Shown piece after piece: positions 28,001 through 37,176 of a stretch of DNA of 64,000 bases. The notes below the pieces were generated by a model. It made no database searches, had not been told where the DNA came from, and saw only the letters and a list, made by a program, of their open reading frames with translations. Source of the stretch: Alphaproteobacteria bacterium (GTDB lineage: Bacteria; Pseudomonadota; Alphaproteobacteria; SP197); assembly GCA_016869675.1 (NCBI GenBank), contig VGDP01000013.1, positions 1-64,000 on the forward strand, read 5' to 3'. Made by a program: the position numbers and the translations under genes. Each line of letters begins with the position of its first letter. Within the stretch, counting starts at the first letter, position 1.

Positions 28001-28575
28001 TCGGCCGCGCCGCCGACGCCGAGCGGACCAGGGCCGAGGGCATGACCGGCCTAGTCGATGCCGTCGCGCGCGGCTACCACAAGGTGCTCGCCTACAAAGA
28101 CGAGTACGAGGTCGCGCGGCTCTACACGGACCCGGCCTTCGCCGCGCGCATCGCCGGCCAGTTCGAGGGCTCGCCACGGCTGGAGGTGCACCTCGCGCCG
28201 CCGATCCTGGGCGAGCGCGATCCCGTCACCGGCCACGCCCGCAAGCGCACCTTCGGCCCGTGGGTGTTCGCGCTTTTCCGCGTGCTGGCCCGACTCAAGG
28301 GTTTGCGCGGCACGCCGTTCGACCCGTTCGGGCGGACCGCCGAACGGCGTGCCGAGCGGGCATTGATCGCGACGTACGAACAGGCCGTGACCGAGGCGCT
28401 GGAGCGGCTCGACCACGACAGCCATTCCCTGGTGGCGGAGATCGCGCGCCTGCCCGAACAGGTGCGCGGCTTCGGCCACGTCAAGGAGGCGAACCGGGTC
28501 AAGGCGCTGGCGTGGCTCGACGAGCTGATGGGCCTGCTGCGCGCCGGCCCGCACGCGGCGCGCGCGGCCGAGTAA
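25099..28575 (+). CDS. indolepyruvate:ferredoxin oxidoreductase, fused alpha/beta subunits
   Basis: 1158-aa cytoplasmic TPP and Fe-S enzyme that oxidatively decarboxylates aryl-pyruvates, products of aromatic amino-acid transamination, to acyl-CoA with ferredoxin reduction. In order it has an N-terminal pyrimidine-binding domain (GYRGSPLGGFD, residues 51-61), a TPP-binding region (CSGCPHNTS near 433, GGEGASWIGQA near 474), a short Cys-rich insert (CEGCGDCS near 635) and a C-terminal gamma domain (TGVGGTGVVT near 722). The length fits the fused proteobacterial type. The ATG at 25099 follows GGGTGAG. A 69-aa membrane-anchored protein follows. Confidence 0.92.
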   Translation: MTLAAVTLDDKYALDDGRVYLTGTQALVRLPLMQRRRDARAGLNTAGFIAGYRGSPLGGFDQALWRARPFLDRQHIRFQPGVNEDLAATAVWGSQQVGLFPGAKYDGVFGIWYGKGPGVDRTGDAFKHANSAGTARHGGVLALAGDDHTCKSSTLAHQSEYACMDAMIPVLNPSNIQEILDYGLIGWAISRYAGVWVAMKVVADTVDGSASVQVGTDRVRLIEPTDFTMPEGGLNIRWPDPPLVQEERLHRHKLYAALAYARANRLDRVVLDSPNPRFGIITTGKTYLDVRQALDDLGIDEAMARQIGLRVYKVAMSWPLEREGARRFAEGLEEVLVVEEKRAVIENQLKEQLYNWDVKDRPRIIGKFDEERNLILPSFDELTPARIARVIARRIGRFFTSEDIRDCLAFLEAKERALTTEPAPISRIPYFCSGCPHNTSTKVPEGSRALAGIGCHYMALWMDRSTATFTQMGGEGASWIGQAAFTETSHVFQNLGDGTYVHSGLLAIRAAVAAGVTMTYKILYNDAVAMTGGQPTEGHPSVAQITHQLYGEGVRRIVVVTDEPDKYPIDAGFAAGVTVHHRSELDAVQRSLRATAGVTALIYDQVCATEKRRRRKRGLMADPDVRVVINEDVCEGCGDCSRTSNCLSVVPVETEFGRKRQIDQSSCNKDLSCVEGFCPSFVTVRGGRMRKRRAAGADGLGPEALPEPSEPTLDEPFGILVTGVGGTGVVTVGAILGMAAHLAGRGVGVLDQTGLAQKYGAVVSHVRIGRRPEDIHAVKIAAGGADLLLGCDLVVAAGFDALAKLREGRATALINAHESPTGEFTRKPDLVFPGARLRARIETAVGPGHAHFLDATTIATHLFGDAIATNLFMVGWAYQKGLIPLPGAAILRALELNGAAVALNTAAFHAGRHAALDPDGLVRQVRAAEPAPAHRQLSATTEDVVARRARHLAAYQDQALAERFRAFVGRAADAERTRAEGMTGLVDAVARGYHKVLAYKDEYEVARLYTDPAFAARIAGQFEGSPRLEVHLAPPILGERDPVTGHARKRTFGPWVFALFRVLARLKGLRGTPFDPFGRTAERRAERALIATYEQAVTEALERLDHDSHSLVAEIARLPEQVRGFGHVKEANRVKALAWLDELMGLLRAGPHAARAAE

Positions 28576-28589
28576 CGGCGGGGACGGCC

Positions 28590-28799
28590 ATGAGCGAAGA
28601 GCGCGAACAGAGGATCCTGGAGGCCCTGCGCGACATCCGCGACGGCCAGCGCGCGATCCTCGAGGCGCTCAACCGCCAGAAGGACCTGGCGCAAGACCAC
28701 TACAATCTGGTCTCGAATCTGGTCTATGGCGCCCGCGCGATCGGCGTGATGATCATCATCCCCATCGCGGCGATCGTCTTGGTGGTGCGCTACTTCTGA
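28590..28799 (+). CDS. small single-pass membrane protein, 69 aa
   Basis: Residues 1-40 (MSEEREQRILEALRDI...) form a strongly charged helix with heptad-like Leu/Ile spacing, likely a short coiled coil. Residues about 47-66 (YGARAIGVMIIIPIAAIVLV) form one membrane helix, ending in VRYF. It starts 14 bp after the indolepyruvate oxidoreductase behind GGGGACGG. Function unknown. It could be an independent small membrane protein or an anchor for the upstream enzyme (inference). Its 3' end overlaps the convergent TIM-barrel gene by 10 bp. Confidence 0.7.
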   Translation: MSEEREQRILEALRDIRDGQRAILEALNRQKDLAQDHYNLVSNLVYGARAIGVMIIIPIAAIVLVVRYF

Positions 28800-29638
28800 G
28801 TCTCCGCCTCGAGGCGCGCCCAGATCGCCTCGACGCGCCGGCGGATCATCAGGGCCTCGTCCCAGCGGTCCGACAGCTCATAGCCGTCGGGGCCGGTGAT
28901 CGCGTACTCATTCGGCCCCAGTTCGCACAGGAACAGCAAGGTCGCGTCGGACCGCACCCGCGCCCGCCACAGGCGAAACCCGTCTTCCCACCAGCCGGCG
29001 AACAGGTCGAACCACTTGGCGTGCTGCGGGAACGAGATCTGCACCTGGATCTGTTCGCGCGACGCCACGCGCCCCTGGAACGAGTCCGACCGTTCCAGGA
29101 TGCGTCGGATCAGGCCATGGTTCTCGGCCGAGATCGGGTACCAGAACTCGCGGTCGAGCAGGTAGTGCGACAGGTCCGCGCACAGGCGCATCTCGGGCAC
29201 CGCGTCGATCAGTTGCAGTGTGGCGAACAGGTCGTTGGTGATGCAGTTGCGGTGGGTCTCGAACTGGATGGCGACGCCCTCGTCCTCGGCCATGGCGATC
29301 CAGGCACGGATCACCGGAATCATGCCAGCCACCGTCAGTGGCATGACCTGGCCGATCACGTTGACGAAGCGGGCGTCGAAGTCCCGCGCCATGCGCAAGA
29401 CCGGGCGCAGGTCCTCGATGCTCTTGGGGAACGCGTTGATGAGGCAGCCCAGGCCGTGGCGCGCGAACAGCGGCCGGGTGCGGCGCATGGCGTCGTCGTC
29501 GAAGATGCCCATGTCGATGGCCATGCCGGCGTAGCCGGCCTCGGCGACCATGGCGAAGGATTCCTCGACCGGCCGCTCGACCCCGTCGGGTCGGCGCAGC
29601 TCCATGGCCCATAGGGACTGGAAGACCTCGAGCCGCAT
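28790..29638 (-). CDS. TIM-barrel sugar-phosphate isomerase/epimerase-like protein
   Basis: 282 aa, AP-endonuclease-2/xylose-isomerase-like TIM barrel. Likely metal and active-site positions are visible: FETHRN near residue 130, CADLSHY near 155 and the late Glu in CELGPNEY near 240. The family holds isomerases and epimerases with diverse substrates; none can be assigned. The ATG overlaps the TGA of the upstream isochorismatase-family gene, so the two work in one operon. It ends inside the 3' end of the convergent 69-aa gene. Confidence 0.8.
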   Translation of the reverse strand: MRLEVFQSLWAMELRRPDGVERPVEESFAMVAEAGYAGMAIDMGIFDDDAMRRTRPLFARHGLGCLINAFPKSIEDLRPVLRMARDFDARFVNVIGQVMPLTVAGMIPVIRAWIAMAEDEGVAIQFETHRNCITNDLFATLQLIDAVPEMRLCADLSHYLLDREFWYPISAENHGLIRRILERSDSFQGRVASREQIQVQISFPQHAKWFDLFAGWWEDGFRLWRARVRSDATLLFLCELGPNEYAITGPDGYELSDRWDEALMIRRRVEAIWARLEAETQK

Positions 29639-30225
29639 CAGAGCGTCATGCCGGCCGGCACGGGCGCGTTCATCAAGGCCTTGACGCGGCGGTGCGTGGC
29701 CAGGTCGCGCACCCATTCGTAGTAGATGCCCTTGGTCGAGGTGACGGCGATGCCGGCGTCGCGCAGGCGCCGCAGCCCGTGGTCGTGGTTGGGCGGCGGG
29801 CTGGCGCATGCATCGTCGATGACCACGGCGTGGTGACCGAGCGCCGCGAGCCCCAGCGCCGAGTGGGCGACGCACACGTCGGTTTCCATGCCGGTCAGCA
29901 CGAAGGTATCGCGCCCCGTCGCCTGGACCGCGGCACGGATATCGTCCTGGCGGTCGAGCCCGAAGATCATCTTGTCGAAAATCGTGGCACCTTCGGGCAG
30001 CCGCGTCGCCAGATCGGGCACCAGGGTGCCGTTGGTCGCGATGTCCTCGGCGGTCGCGACGATCGGGATGTCAAGAGCGCGGGCCGCGTTCATCAGCCAG
30101 CCGATGCGTTCGACCAACGGTCCACGTTCGTGCAGCGGCAGCTTGGTCAGGAAGTAGGCCTGCACGTCGATGACGACGAGGCACGAACGGTTGCGGTCGA
30201 CGACGCCGGTGTCCTTCGCGGTCAT
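29638..30225 (-). CDS. isochorismatase-family cysteine hydrolase
   Basis: 195 aa. The catalytic Asp lies in LVVIDVQ near residue 20 and the catalytic Cys in TGMETDVCVAHSA near 118. Family members hydrolyse nicotinamide, N-carbamoylsarcosine, biuret, ureidoacrylate or isochorismate. No helix for carrier-protein binding is present, so it is a free amidase type. The ATG at 30225 was preferred (GGGAGGG upstream) over an in-frame upstream start. Coupled to the TIM-barrel gene. Divergent from the EamA gene across 117 bp. Confidence 0.85.
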   Translation of the reverse strand: MTAKDTGVVDRNRSCLVVIDVQAYFLTKLPLHERGPLVERIGWLMNAARALDIPIVATAEDIATNGTLVPDLATRLPEGATIFDKMIFGLDRQDDIRAAVQATGRDTFVLTGMETDVCVAHSALGLAALGHHAVVIDDACASPPPNHDHGLRRLRDAGIAVTSTKGIYYEWVRDLATHRRVKALMNAPVPAGMTL

Positions 30226-30342
30226 GGTGCCCTCCCCTCTGGCGCGCCAACCGTTCCATGGGGCGGCGACGCGGGTCAACCGGCCCGACAGGAGCGCCGG
30301 CGTGGGCTATGATGGCTGCCCGCCGCGCCCCGCAACGGTCCT

Positions 30343-31239
30343 ATGTCCTCCGCTCCCACACCGGCATCGCAGCCCCTCGCCGGCATCGGCTACTTGTTGG
30401 CTGCGGTGATCGTCTTCTCGATCATGGACGCGCTCATCAAGTGGCTGAGCGCGGACTACCCGACGTTGCAGGTGATCTTCTTCCGTGGCGCCTGCGCGTT
30501 CATCCCGCTCAGCCTGTTCATCGCGCGCCAGGGCGGCCTGGCCGCGCTGCGCACGAACCGGCCGGTCGGCCACATCCTGCGCTGCCTGGTCGGCGTGTCG
30601 TCCATGGTGCTCGGCTTCTGGGCGCTCGCGGTGCTTCCCCTGGCCGACGTGATCGCCATCGGCTTCGCCGGGCCGATCTTCCTGACCGCGCTCTCGGTGC
30701 CATTGCTGGGCGAGACCGTCGGCTGGCGGCGCTGGTGCGCCGTCTTCGCCGGGTTCCTCGGCGTCATCGTCATGGTGCGCCCGGGCTCCAGCCTGTTCCA
30801 GGTCGAAGCCCTGATCCCGGTGGGCGGCGCCGTAGGCTACGCCTTCGCCATGGTGCTGGTGCGCCGGCTGACCGCGACCGAGACCATCGCGGCCATCGTG
30901 TTCTACTTCACCCTGACCACCACGGTGGTCAGCGGCGCCATCCTACCCTTCGTGTGGGTCACGCCGACCTGGGGTGACTTGGGCCTGCTGGTTTCGGTGG
31001 GCTTGTGCGGCGGCGTGGCGCAACTGCTCATGACACGAGCGTTCAAGATCGCGCCGGGGTCGCTGATCGCGCCGTTCGAGTATTCGGCCGTGATCTGGGC
31101 CGTGACGTTCGGCTGGGTCATCTGGCACGAGCTGCCCGATGCCGCCATCTGGACGGGCAGCGCCATCGTCATCGCCAGCGGCCTCTACATCCTGCACCGC
31201 GAGGCCGTGATCGCGCGGTGCCGGCGCGGTCGGACCTGA
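30343..31239 (+). CDS. EamA/DMT-family transporter
   Basis: 298 aa, ten predicted membrane helices in two EamA repeats. The N-terminus IGYLLAAVIVFSIMDALIKWL and the C-terminus GLYILHREAVI are typical of S-adenosylmethionine/metabolite transporter-like members. It resembles the protein at 12983-13855 in layout (FFRGA/WIRAA, WRRWxA, GLYxLHRE), so the two are paralogues. Substrate unknown. It ends 13 bp from convergent hutU. Confidence 0.85.
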   Translation: MSSAPTPASQPLAGIGYLLAAVIVFSIMDALIKWLSADYPTLQVIFFRGACAFIPLSLFIARQGGLAALRTNRPVGHILRCLVGVSSMVLGFWALAVLPLADVIAIGFAGPIFLTALSVPLLGETVGWRRWCAVFAGFLGVIVMVRPGSSLFQVEALIPVGGAVGYAFAMVLVRRLTATETIAAIVFYFTLTTTVVSGAILPFVWVTPTWGDLGLLVSVGLCGGVAQLLMTRAFKIAPGSLIAPFEYSAVIWAVTFGWVIWHELPDAAIWTGSAIVIASGLYILHREAVIARCRRGRT

Positions 31240-31252
31240 TAGCAACCCCGCG

Positions 31253-32926
31253 CTATTGGCCGAGCATCGGCAGGTTGAGGCCTTGTTCGCGGGCGCAATC
31301 GATCGCCTCGTCGTAGCCCGCGTCGGCGTGACGCATGACGCCCGAGCCCGGATCGTTGGTCAGCACGCGTTCAAGCCGCCGGTCCGCCTCGGCGCTGCCG
31401 TCGCACACGATGACCATGCCGGCGTGCTGGGAGTAGCCGATGCCCACACCGCCGCCGTTGTGCAGGCTGACCCACGTGGCGCCCGAGGCGCAGTTGAGCA
31501 GCGCGTTCAGGAGCGGCCAGTCGGCCACGGCGTCGGAACCGTCGCGCATGCCTTCGGTCTCGCGGTTGGGGCTGGCGACCGAGCCGGAGTCCAGGTGGTC
31601 CCGGCCGATCACGATGGGCGCCTTGACCTCGCCCTTGCGCACCATCGCGTTGAACGCTAGCCCGACGCGGGCGCGCGCGCCCAGCCCGATCCAGCAGATG
31701 CGCGCGGGCAGGCCCTGGAACTTGATCCGCTTGCCGGCCATGTCGAGCCAGCGGTGCAGGTGCGGGTCGTCGGGGATCAGCTGCTTGACCCTGGCATCGG
31801 TCTTGAAGATGTCGTCCGCCTCGCCGCTGAGCGCGACCCAGCGGAACGGCCCGACGCCGCGGCAGAACAGCGGCCGGATGTAGGCCGGCACGAAGCCCGG
31901 GAAGGCGAAGGCGTCGGCCACCCCCATGTCCTTGGCGAACTGGCGGATGTTGTTGCCGTAGTCGAAGGTCGGCACGCCCTGGGCATGGAAGGCCAGCATG
32001 GCACGCACATGGGTCGCCATCGACGCCTTGGCCGCCCGGGCGACGCCGTCGGGATCGCTCTTCTGGCGCTCCTCCCACTGCTCCAGCGTCCAGCCGGCCG
32101 GCAGATAGCCGTGGATGGGGTCGTGGGCGCTGGTCTGGTCGGTGACCATGTCGGGGCGCACGCCGCGCCGTACCAGATCCGGCAGCACCTCGGCGGCGTT
32201 GCCCAAGAGCCCGATGGAGACGGCACGGCCCGCGCGTCTGGCCTCGTCGAGCATGGCGAGCGCCTGGTCGAGACTGTCGGCGTGGCGCTCGAGATACCGG
32301 GTCTCGAGCCGCCGCTCGATCCGGCTGGGGCGACACTCAACCGCCAGCATCGAGGCGCCGGCCATGGTCGCGGCCAGTGGCTGGGCGCCGCCCATGCCGC
32401 CCAGGCCCCCGGTCAGGATCCAGCGGCCCTTCAGATTGCCGCCATAGTGCCGCCGCCCGGCCTCGACGAAGGTTTCGTAGGTGCCCTGCACGATGCCCTG
32501 ACTGCCGATGTAGATCCACGAACCAGCGGTCATCTGGCCGTACATCATGAGCCCCTTGCGATCGAGCTCGTTGAAGTGCTCCCACGTGTTCCAATGGCCG
32601 ACCAGATTGGAGTTGGCGATCAGCACGCGCGGCGCGTCCGCATGGGTCTTGAACACGCCGACCGGCTTGCCGGACTGGATCAGCAGGCTTTCGTCGTCGC
32701 CCAGGTCCTTGAGAGCGGCGACGATGCGATCAAAGCAGCGCCAGTCGCGCGCGACCCGCCCGATACCTCCATAAACCACAAGTTCGTCAGGTTTCTCAGC
32801 TACATCCGGATCGAGGTTGTTCATCAACATGCGCAACGGCGCCTCGGTCAGCCAGCTTCGGGCGCTGCGCGCCGTGCCGCGTGGAGCGCACAACGTGCGG
32901 GCGTTGGCGAAACGGTCGTTGGGCAT
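31253..32926 (-). CDS. hutU: urocanate hydratase
   Basis: 557 aa, the standard urocanase length. It converts urocanate to imidazolone propionate in histidine degradation, using tightly bound NAD as electrophile. Diagnostic stretches are [75 protein letters not shown]-type region [17 protein letters not shown] (within 446-470) and [12 protein letters not shown]. No hutH, hutI or hutC is adjacent, so the hut genes are dispersed. The ATG at 32926 gives the normal N-terminus. Confidence 0.96.
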   Translation of the reverse strand: MPNDRFANARTLCAPRGTARSARSWLTEAPLRMLMNNLDPDVAEKPDELVVYGGIGRVARDWRCFDRIVAALKDLGDDESLLIQSGKPVGVFKTHADAPRVLIANSNLVGHWNTWEHFNELDRKGLMMYGQMTAGSWIYIGSQGIVQGTYETFVEAGRRHYGGNLKGRWILTGGLGGMGGAQPLAATMAGASMLAVECRPSRIERRLETRYLERHADSLDQALAMLDEARRAGRAVSIGLLGNAAEVLPDLVRRGVRPDMVTDQTSAHDPIHGYLPAGWTLEQWEERQKSDPDGVARAAKASMATHVRAMLAFHAQGVPTFDYGNNIRQFAKDMGVADAFAFPGFVPAYIRPLFCRGVGPFRWVALSGEADDIFKTDARVKQLIPDDPHLHRWLDMAGKRIKFQGLPARICWIGLGARARVGLAFNAMVRKGEVKAPIVIGRDHLDSGSVASPNRETEGMRDGSDAVADWPLLNALLNCASGATWVSLHNGGGVGIGYSQHAGMVIVCDGSAEADRRLERVLTNDPGSGVMRHADAGYDEAIDCAREQGLNLPMLGQ

Positions 32927-33326
32927 GACGGCTCTCCCTGGCGGGCCCGGCGGCGGCACGTGGCTCACCATATCGTGTTCGCGCGTCCGCGAAAATCGGC
33001 GCCATCCCATTGTGCGGCGGCGCGGACGAACCATATAGGCCGCATGGGAGGCGCACACGGCCCGGTACGCGGGCCGACCGAGCGCGGGCCATCCCCCCAG
33101 CCACCGCGCTCCTTGGCGAACGGCGCCCAACGCCCGACGCGCACCGCCTCCTGACGACCGCGCCGCCTCCCAGCCCCTCCCGGAGGCGGCGCAATCGTTT
33201 TCGGCGAGTCCTCAACATCGTGTCACATCCTGTTGATCGGGCGTGACTTGTGATCCGAATCTAACGGAACAACCTAGATGGGGACATGACCCCGACCCGG
33301 GGGCCCGCTGTCAGGAGGACCGCATC
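32927..33326 (+). other. 400-bp intergenic region upstream of hutU and a 52-aa ORF
   Basis: No convincing coding frame. It must contain the minus-strand hutU promoter and a plus-strand leader. TCACA near 33222 and TGTGA near 33250 form a loose inverted pair. The stretch 33279-33310 is rich in short G/C inversions (GGGGACATGACCCC, then CCCGGGGGCCC) and may fold. A strong Shine-Dalgarno (AGGAGGA) ends the region. I see no recognisable hut operator, riboswitch or clear sigma-70 pair. Confidence 0.4.
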
Positions 33327-33485
33327 ATGACACCACGAGGACGCGAGTTCATCGCCGCTTGGCTGATCGTCGCCACCCTGGGCTCGGCGCTGGCCGTGCT
33401 CCCCAACCTCACGAGGGACGGGGCTAGCCGCGACGAAACGTGGGCCGGTGTCACGATCCCCGGCCGTACCGGCTGGCAAGCTTAG
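33327..33485 (+). CDS. hypothetical 52-aa protein with one hydrophobic segment
   Basis: MTPRGREFIAAWLIVATL...: a positively charged start, one membrane or signal-like helix (residues 8-26) and a polar Gly/Thr-rich tail ending GRTGWQA. AGGAGGA sits 8 nt before the ATG, the best ribosome binding site in this part of the window, which is the main reason to call it. I know no homologue. It could be a small membrane protein or a short exported peptide. Confidence 0.45.
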   Translation: MTPRGREFIAAWLIVATLGSALAVLPNLTRDGASRDETWAGVTIPGRTGWQA

Positions 33486-33690
33486 GCGGCCTTGACCGGC
33501 GTACCGCAGGGCGAGGACGTATCAACGTTCGTCGAGGACGAACGGCCGATCTGGCAACGGGGCCACATGGCCACGAGGAACGAGGATCGGCGGTGGCCGC
33601 CCGCCGGCGCCCTGTGCCTGGCCGCCCTGCTCATGGATACGCCTGTGCAGATGGACACCGCGCCCGTGTCGATCCCTTGCTGAGCGGTGG
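33486..33690 (+). other. short gap before pntB with a weak 38-codon ORF
   Basis: A frame from ATG 33567 to TGA 33683 (MATRNEDRRWPPAGALCLAALL...) has a short hydrophobic centre but no Shine-Dalgarno. It could also be read from a TTG at 33492. I give it little weight. No hairpin followed by T residues is visible between it and the end of pntB. Confidence 0.25.
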
Positions 33691-35076
33691 TCAGAGCGCT
33701 TTGACGATGTCCTCGACCATCTTCTTGGCGTCGCCGAAAAGCATCATCGTGCCCGCCTTGTAGAACAGTGGGTTGTCGATGCCGGCGTAGCCCGACGCTA
33801 GGCTGCGCTTGACGATCAGCACGGTCTTGGCGTTCTCGGCATCAAGGATCGGCATGCCGTAGATGGGGCTTGAGGAGTCAGACTTGGCGATCGGGTTGAC
33901 CACGTCGTTGGCGCCGATCACGAAGGCAACGTCGGCCCCGGCGAACTCGCTGTTGATCTCCTCGAACTCGAACACTTCGTCGTAGGGCACGTTGGCCTCG
34001 GCCAGCAGCACGTTCATGTGCCCCGGCATGCGCCCGGCCACGGGGTGGATGGCGTACTTGACCTCGATCCCTTCCTTCTTAAGCAGCCCCGCCATTTCGC
34101 GCATCGCGTGCTGGGCCTGCGCCACCGCCATGCCGTAGCCCGGCACGATGATGACCTTGCGCGCGTTCGACATGATGAATGCCGCGTCCTCGGCCGAGCC
34201 CTGCTTGACAGTGCGTTCGCCGGCATCCGCCGGCCCCGCCGACGCCTCGGCCCCGAAGCCGCCCAGGATGACGCTGATGAACGAGCGGTTCATCCCCTTG
34301 CACATGATGTAGCTGAGGATCGCGCCCGAGGCGCCGACCAGCGCGCCCGTGATGATCAGGAGCTGGTTTTCGAGCGTGAAGCCGATGCCGGCGGCTGCCC
34401 AGCCCGAGTACGAGTTGAGCATGGAGATGACCACCGGCATGTCGGCGCCGCCGATGGGGATGATGATCAGCACGCCGACCAGGAGGGCGAGCGCGGTCAT
34501 CAGCCAGAACGCCTCGCGGCCCTCCTCGGCGACGAACCACGCGCCGAAGCCAATGATGGCAAGCCCGATCACCAGGTTGAGCAGGTGCTGGCCGGGAAAC
34601 ACGACCGGCGCGCCTGAGACGAGGCCCTGGAGCTTGGTGAACGCGACGACCGAGCCGGAGAACGTGATCGCGCCGATCACGATGCCCAGGCTCATCTCGA
34701 TGCGGCTGGCGGTCTTGATGGCCCCGACCGTGCCGATGCCGTAGGCCTCTGGCGCGTAGAGCGCCGCCGCCGCCACCAGCACGGCGGCCGTGCCGACCAG
34801 GCTGTGGAACGCTGCCACGAACTGGGGCATGGCCGTCATCTGGATGCGCAGCGCGGTGACCACGCCGATGCCACCGCCCAGCACGATGCCGGCCAGGATC
34901 CATTCGTAGGACAGCACGCCCGGGTCAAGGAGCGTCACGGCGATGGCCAGCGCCATGCCGCCAATGCCGATCAGGTTGCCGCGCCGCGACGAGGTCGGTG
35001 ACGACAGACCCTTCAGCGCCAGGATGAAACAGACCGACGCCACCAGGTAGAGCAGCGCCGAAAGGTTGGCCGACAT
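33691..35076 (-). CDS. pntB: NAD(P) transhydrogenase subunit beta
   Basis: 461 aa. The N-terminal half is membrane domain dII (about nine helices, starting ANLSALLYLVASVCFILALKGL). The C-terminal 180 residues form the NADP(H)-binding domain dIII, with IVPGYGMAVAQAQH (residues 316-329), HPVAGRMPGHMNVLLAE (352-368) and VIGANDVVNP. With PntAA and PntAB it uses the proton motive force to reduce NADP+ with NADH. It follows pntAB by 12 bp. Confidence 0.97.
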   Translation of the reverse strand: MSANLSALLYLVASVCFILALKGLSSPTSSRRGNLIGIGGMALAIAVTLLDPGVLSYEWILAGIVLGGGIGVVTALRIQMTAMPQFVAAFHSLVGTAAVLVAAAALYAPEAYGIGTVGAIKTASRIEMSLGIVIGAITFSGSVVAFTKLQGLVSGAPVVFPGQHLLNLVIGLAIIGFGAWFVAEEGREAFWLMTALALLVGVLIIIPIGGADMPVVISMLNSYSGWAAAGIGFTLENQLLIITGALVGASGAILSYIMCKGMNRSFISVILGGFGAEASAGPADAGERTVKQGSAEDAAFIMSNARKVIIVPGYGMAVAQAQHAMREMAGLLKKEGIEVKYAIHPVAGRMPGHMNVLLAEANVPYDEVFEFEEINSEFAGADVAFVIGANDVVNPIAKSDSSSPIYGMPILDAENAKTVLIVKRSLASGYAGIDNPLFYKAGTMMLFGDAKKMVEDIVKAL

Positions 35077-35088
35077 CGCGCGTGCCCG

Positions 35089-35394
35089 CTACTTCGCCTG
35101 TCGCTTCTTGAACATCTGCAGCATGCGCTGGGTCACCGCGAACCCGCCGAAGATGTTGACCGAGGCGAGCATCACCGCCACGAAGCCCAAGATCTTGGAT
35201 AGGCTGGCGCCCTCGGGCCCGGCGGCGATCAGGGCGCCGACGATGATGACGCTGGAGATCGCGTTGGTCACCGCCATCAGCGGCGTGTGCAGGGCTGGCG
35301 TCACGCTCCACACCACGTAGTAGCCGACGAAGATCGCCAGCACGAAGATGGTGAAGCGGAAGATGAACGGATCGATGGCCGCGACGGCTTCCAT
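35089..35394 (-). CDS. pntAB: NAD(P) transhydrogenase subunit alpha 2 (membrane part)
   Basis: 101 aa with three to four membrane helices ([60 protein letters not shown]). This is the separate small alpha subunit found in alphaproteobacteria, corresponding to the C-terminal membrane part of E. coli PntA. It lies 28 bp after pntAA and 12 bp before pntB. Confidence 0.95.
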   Translation of the reverse strand: MEAVAAIDPFIFRFTIFVLAIFVGYYVVWSVTPALHTPLMAVTNAISSVIIVGALIAAGPEGASLSKILGFVAVMLASVNIFGGFAVTQRMLQMFKKRQAK

Positions 35395-35422
35395 GATGGC
35401 GTCTCCTCGGCGGGTCGGGGGA

Positions 35423-36574
35423 TCAGGACGCTAGGAGCAACGGGTGGACGACCTTGCCGTCGCGGGCGACCAGGCTGCCCTTGACGATCTCGTCGTCCCA
35501 GTCGATGGCAAGCGCGCCCGCCTTCTTGTCCACAAGCGGCGTCACGAAGTTGAGCAGGTTGCGGGCGAGAAGCGTGGAGGCGTCGGTCGCGACGCGCGAG
35601 GGGTAATTGCCCTCGCCCACGATGGTCACGCCGTGCCGCTCGACGACCTTGCCCGCCTCGCACAGTTCGCAGTTGCCACCGGCTTCGGCCGCCATGTCGA
35701 TGACGATCGAGCCCGGCGTCATCGCCTGGATCATGGCCGCCGTGATCAGACGCGGCGCCGGCCTGCCGGGGATCAGCGCCGTCGACACGACGATGTCGAC
35801 CTTGACGATGGCGTCGTGGATGGCCTGGGCCTGGCGGCGCTTGTAGTCCTCGCCCATCTCGCGCGCGTAGCCGCCAACGGTCTGGGCCTCGGCGCCCGCC
35901 TCGGCCGGCACCTCGACAAACGAGGCGCCGAGCGACTCGACCTCCTGCTTGACGGCGGGGCGCACGTCGAAGGCGGAAACCACGGCGCCCAGCCGGCGCG
36001 CGGTGGCGATCGCCTGCAGCCCGGCGACGCCGGCACCCAGCACCAGGACCTTGGCCGGCGCGATGGTGCCCGCCGCGGTCATCATCATGGGCATCATGCG
36101 ATCGAGTCGCGCAGCCGCGTCCAGCACGGCCTTGTAGCCGGCCACGTTGCTTTGGGACGACAGCGCGTCCATGCCCTGGGCGCGCGTAATGCGCGGCACG
36201 AGTTCCAGCGCGAACGCGACGATGCCCTGGTCCGCGTACGCCTGGGCATCGGCACGGCGCCCGAGTGGATCGAGCAGGCCAATCAGGATAGCGTCCTTGG
36301 GCAGGGCGGCCAGTTCGTCGAACTCGCCCTCGCCCGCGCGCAAGGGCCGCCGGACCTTGAGGATCATGCCGGCTTCGCCCAGCGCCTCGGCCGCGGTCGG
36401 CACGATGGTCGCGCCGGCCTCGGCGAAGGCCGCGTCGGTCAGGCGCGCGCCGGCGCCCGCGCCGCTCTCGATCGTCAGGGCGAAGCCCAGGGCCTTCAAC
36501 TTCTTGACCGAGTCGGGCGAGACCGCCACGCGCCGCTCGCCCGGCAGCCGTTCCCTGATCACGCCGATCCGCAT
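35423..36574 (-). CDS. pntAA: NAD(P) transhydrogenase subunit alpha 1 (NAD-binding)
   Basis: 383-aa soluble dI domain. [17 protein letters not shown] opens it. RQD-loop equivalents ([12 protein letters not shown]) follow, then the NAD-binding [15 protein letters not shown] near residue 170 and [13 protein letters not shown]. The ATG at 36574 matches the usual start. It is the first gene of pntAA-pntAB-pntB and is divergent from the broken AHSA1 gene across 87 bp, which must hold its promoter. Confidence 0.96.
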   Translation of the reverse strand: MRIGVIRERLPGERRVAVSPDSVKKLKALGFALTIESGAGAGARLTDAAFAEAGATIVPTAAEALGEAGMILKVRRPLRAGEGEFDELAALPKDAILIGLLDPLGRRADAQAYADQGIVAFALELVPRITRAQGMDALSSQSNVAGYKAVLDAAARLDRMMPMMMTAAGTIAPAKVLVLGAGVAGLQAIATARRLGAVVSAFDVRPAVKQEVESLGASFVEVPAEAGAEAQTVGGYAREMGEDYKRRQAQAIHDAIVKVDIVVSTALIPGRPAPRLITAAMIQAMTPGSIVIDMAAEAGGNCELCEAGKVVERHGVTIVGEGNYPSRVATDASTLLARNLLNFVTPLVDKKAGALAIDWDDEIVKGSLVARDGKVVHPLLLAS

Positions 36575-36661
36575 GATGCGTTGCCCCCTCGCAAAGCGGC
36601 GGCACAATGCCCGCTCGCACCCGGCTTGCCAAGCCCCGGACGGTATCGGCATGCTCGGGCC

Positions 36662-37144
36662 ATGGAGAACCTGACGTTCAACCCGGGCGGCGCGCCGCTG
36701 TCACCATCGCTGACCTTGCACCTGACCCGCGTGCTGGAGGCGCCGCGCGAACGCGTGTGGCACGCTCTCACCGACGCGGCCACGTTCCAGCGCTGGTGGC
36801 GGCCGCCCGGCTTCATCTGCCCGCTAGTCGAGTTCAACCTGCGCGAGGGCGGCGCGTACCAAGTACACATGCGCTCGCCGCGCGACACGCTGCACACGTT
36901 CGGCCGGCGCTAACGCACCATCGAGGCGCCTGCGTGCCTGGTCTACACCTGGATCTTCAACGAGGGTCGCTACGCCGGCCGCGAGACCCTGGTGGATCTC
37001 ACCTTCGAGGAACTCGGCGGCGCGACCGAGTTCACGTTGAACCAGACCGGGTTCACTGCGGCCCAGATGCAGGCTGACTTCGGCGGCGGCTGGGAGAACT
37101 GCCTGCACATGCTGGCCGACCTGCTGGAAGAACCGCAGGGCTGA
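36662..37144 (+). pseudogene. AHSA1/SRPBCC-family protein interrupted by in-frame TAA
   Basis: 161-codon frame. Residues 1-83 (LHLTRVLEAPRERVWHALTD, then RWWRPPGF) form the N-terminal half of an activator-of-Hsp90 homologue-1 (START-like) domain. TAA at 36911-36913 stops it. The frame continues unbroken with RTIEAPACLVYTW to GGGWENCLHMLADLLEE and a TGA. Relatives have Tyr at the stop position (FGRR-Y-RTIEAP), so a TAC/TAT-to-TAA change explains it. A second AHSA1 gene lies at 37553, on the other side of the ArsR gene, and is also broken. Short truncated product or dead gene. Confidence 0.82.
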
Positions 37145-37176
37145 CACGCCCTCATCGGCGTTGATGCGCGTCGCGC

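Noticed and set aside
33280-33310. G/C-rich inversions before the 52-aa ORF as a riboswitch or terminator
   Set aside because: Stems are short, no T run follows, and no known riboswitch core can be aligned.
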